Shown one piece after another: positions 5,596-6,472 of a stretch of 6,472 nt of DNA. The notes beneath the pieces are model-generated. The model saw only the letters and a list, made by a program, of their open reading frames with translations. It was not told the origin of the DNA and searched no databases. A program made the position numbers and the translations under genes. Each line of letters begins with the position of its first letter. The first letter of the stretch is position 1. The DNA is from Nitrospirae bacterium RBG_19FT_COMBO_42_15. Lineage in GTDB: Bacteria > Nitrospirota > CAKKRA01 > 9FT-COMBO-42-15. Where the stretch lies: NCBI GenBank assembly GCA_001803815.1, contig MHEL01000030.1, positions 1 through 6,472 of the forward strand, read 5' to 3'.

Positions 5596-6472
5596 GTGGA
5601 TAAAAAAGATATGAACAAAAAGACAATTGCTGAGCTGAAAAAGATAGCAGCAAAAATGAATATTAAAGCTTTAGCAAAGGCAAAGAAGTCTGAGATTATA
5701 GATTTGATAGTATCATCCGAACGCAGGTTAAAGCCCGCGGCTGTTAAGGCTTCTGAGAAGAAGGCGGTATCCAAAAGGGTTGTTAAAAAGAGTGTAAAGA
5801 AAGAGATAACAGCAATAAAAGAGCCTGAGTTGAAAAAGGCTGCTAAGATTAAAAGGGCTCCAGAGATAAAAAAGGAGGATCTGCCTTTTCCAATGCCTAT
5901 TGCCGCAAAGGCAGGCGAGGAGATTGTAGAGGCTGCAAAGTATTATGTAGGGCGAGTAGAAGAAAAGATATCCCCTGTTGAGAAAAAAGAGGAACTGCCG
6001 CCTTTTTATGGAGAGAATAAAATAGTGCTTATGGCAAGGGATCCCTATTATGCCTTTACATACTGGGAGGTTGCCAGTCAGAGATATGAGGATGCAAAGA
6101 GGCTTTTAGGCAGTGATGTAAGACTTGTATTAAGGGTATACGATGTGACTGATATCCATTTTGACGGCAAGAATGCAAGAAGCTACTTTGATATTGAGGT
6201 CTATGATATGACAGGAAGCTGGTATGTGAATATCAACAGGCCTAACAGGTCATTCTGCATTGACCTTGGCGCCTTTGCTCCTGACGGCAGATTCCTGACG
6301 CTTGTGAGGTCAAATGTGGTAACCATGCCGAGGGATACGGTCTCGGATGTAGTGGACGAAGAGTGGATGCTGCTTGAAGAGGAGTTTATGAAGCTCTTTG
6401 CTATATCAGGCGGATATGGCATCGGGCTTTCTACATTAGAAATAAAGGAGCTGATAAAGAAGAGGATGCATC
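5596..6472 (+). CDS. Rho_N/SAP-like plus DUF4912 protein (3' end beyond the window)
   Basis: The frame runs from a GTG start to the right edge without a stop, giving 292 residues. Residues ~7-42 (KKTIAELKKIAAKMNI, then KAKKSEIIDLIVSS) match the Rho termination factor N-terminal or SAP-like helix-extended-helix fold, which often binds nucleic acid. Residues ~45-95 are a Lys/Ala-rich basic linker, low in complexity and probably disordered. Residues ~138-292 are a DUF4912 domain: the start YGENKIVLMARDPYYAFTYW, then LVLRVYDVTD, a central WYVNINRPNRSFCIDLG strand region and the tail SDVVDEEWMLLEEEFMKLF. The domain looks like a beta-sandwich and Trp/Tyr-rich, reminiscent of carbohydrate-binding modules. 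From memory, DUF4912 genes in related lineages often precede GH57-type glucan branching or amylase genes, which would lie just outside the window. The biochemical role is not established. The call is strong for the frame and DUF4912, moderate for the N-terminal domain. Confidence 0.85.
   Translation, partial: MDKKDMNKKTIAELKKIAAKMNIKALAKAKKSEIIDLIVSSERRLKPAAVKASEKKAVSKRVVKKSVKKEITAIKEPELKKAAKIKRAPEIKKEDLPFPMPIAAKAGEEIVEAAKYYVGRVEEKISPVEKKEELPPFYGENKIVLMARDPYYAFTYWEVASQRYEDAKRLLGSDVRLVLRVYDVTDIHFDGKNARSYFDIEVYDMTGSWYVNINRPNRSFCIDLGAFAPDGRFLTLVRSNVVTMPRDTVSDVVDEEWMLLEEEFMKLFAISGGYGIGLSTLEIKELIKKRMH

Noticed and set aside
5484..5774. Minus-strand frame over the promoter and start of the DUF4912 gene
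   Set aside because: It is antisense to the Lys-rich N-terminus of a protein with a good ribosome binding site and recognisable domains; its hydrophobic translation is a by-product of the lysine codons.

Overview
The window looks like chromosomal DNA from an AT-rich bacterium. AGA, AGG and ATA codons are common, TTG and GTG occur as possible starts, and Shine-Dalgarno sites are good. Gene content (7TM-GAF histidine kinase, PilZ fusion, Rho_N-DUF4912 protein, small zinc-ribbon proteins) and a TTGTTCAAAAAG-type palindromic repeat fit an uncultured Nitrospirota, Desulfobacterota or related MAG lineage. This placement is an inference from style and recalled families, not a proven taxonomic call.

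Layout. (1) 1-639: two + strand genes for small cysteine-pair proteins of unknown function, the first cut by the window edge. (2) 640-844: a gene-free convergent spacer. It holds a ~127 bp imperfect palindromic repeat (663-789) and then a perfect 12-bp-stem hairpin (802-838) that probably terminates the following minus-strand gene. (3) 845-1615, minus strand: a metallo-beta-lactamase-fold hydrolase of the RNase Z-like type. (4) 1616-1842: a divergent regulatory region with three short inverted repeats and a TAATCAGT direct repeat. (5) 1843-5470: a tight two-gene + strand operon. It encodes a PilZ domain fused to an SAM-dependent methyltransferase, and a multi-pass membrane histidine kinase with a GAF domain. 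(6) 5471-5595: a short spacer with a plausible promoter. (7) 5596-6472: the start of a Rho_N-like/DUF4912 protein that runs off the right edge.

How the genes may work together. The most interesting unit is the PilZ-methyltransferase/histidine kinase pair, whose genes are 1 nt apart. The methyltransferase half resembles proteins often annotated as 'extracellular factor 3-hydroxypalmitic acid methyl ester biosynthesis', by analogy with PhcB of Ralstonia. In Ralstonia the phcB gene sits beside a sensor kinase gene, phcS. The pair here could be a c-di-GMP-controlled producer of a methylated lipid-like signal together with its membrane receptor kinase. The domains and operon are visible in the sequence; the signalling role is inference. 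No response regulator is encoded in the window. The other genes have no evident functional link to this pair.
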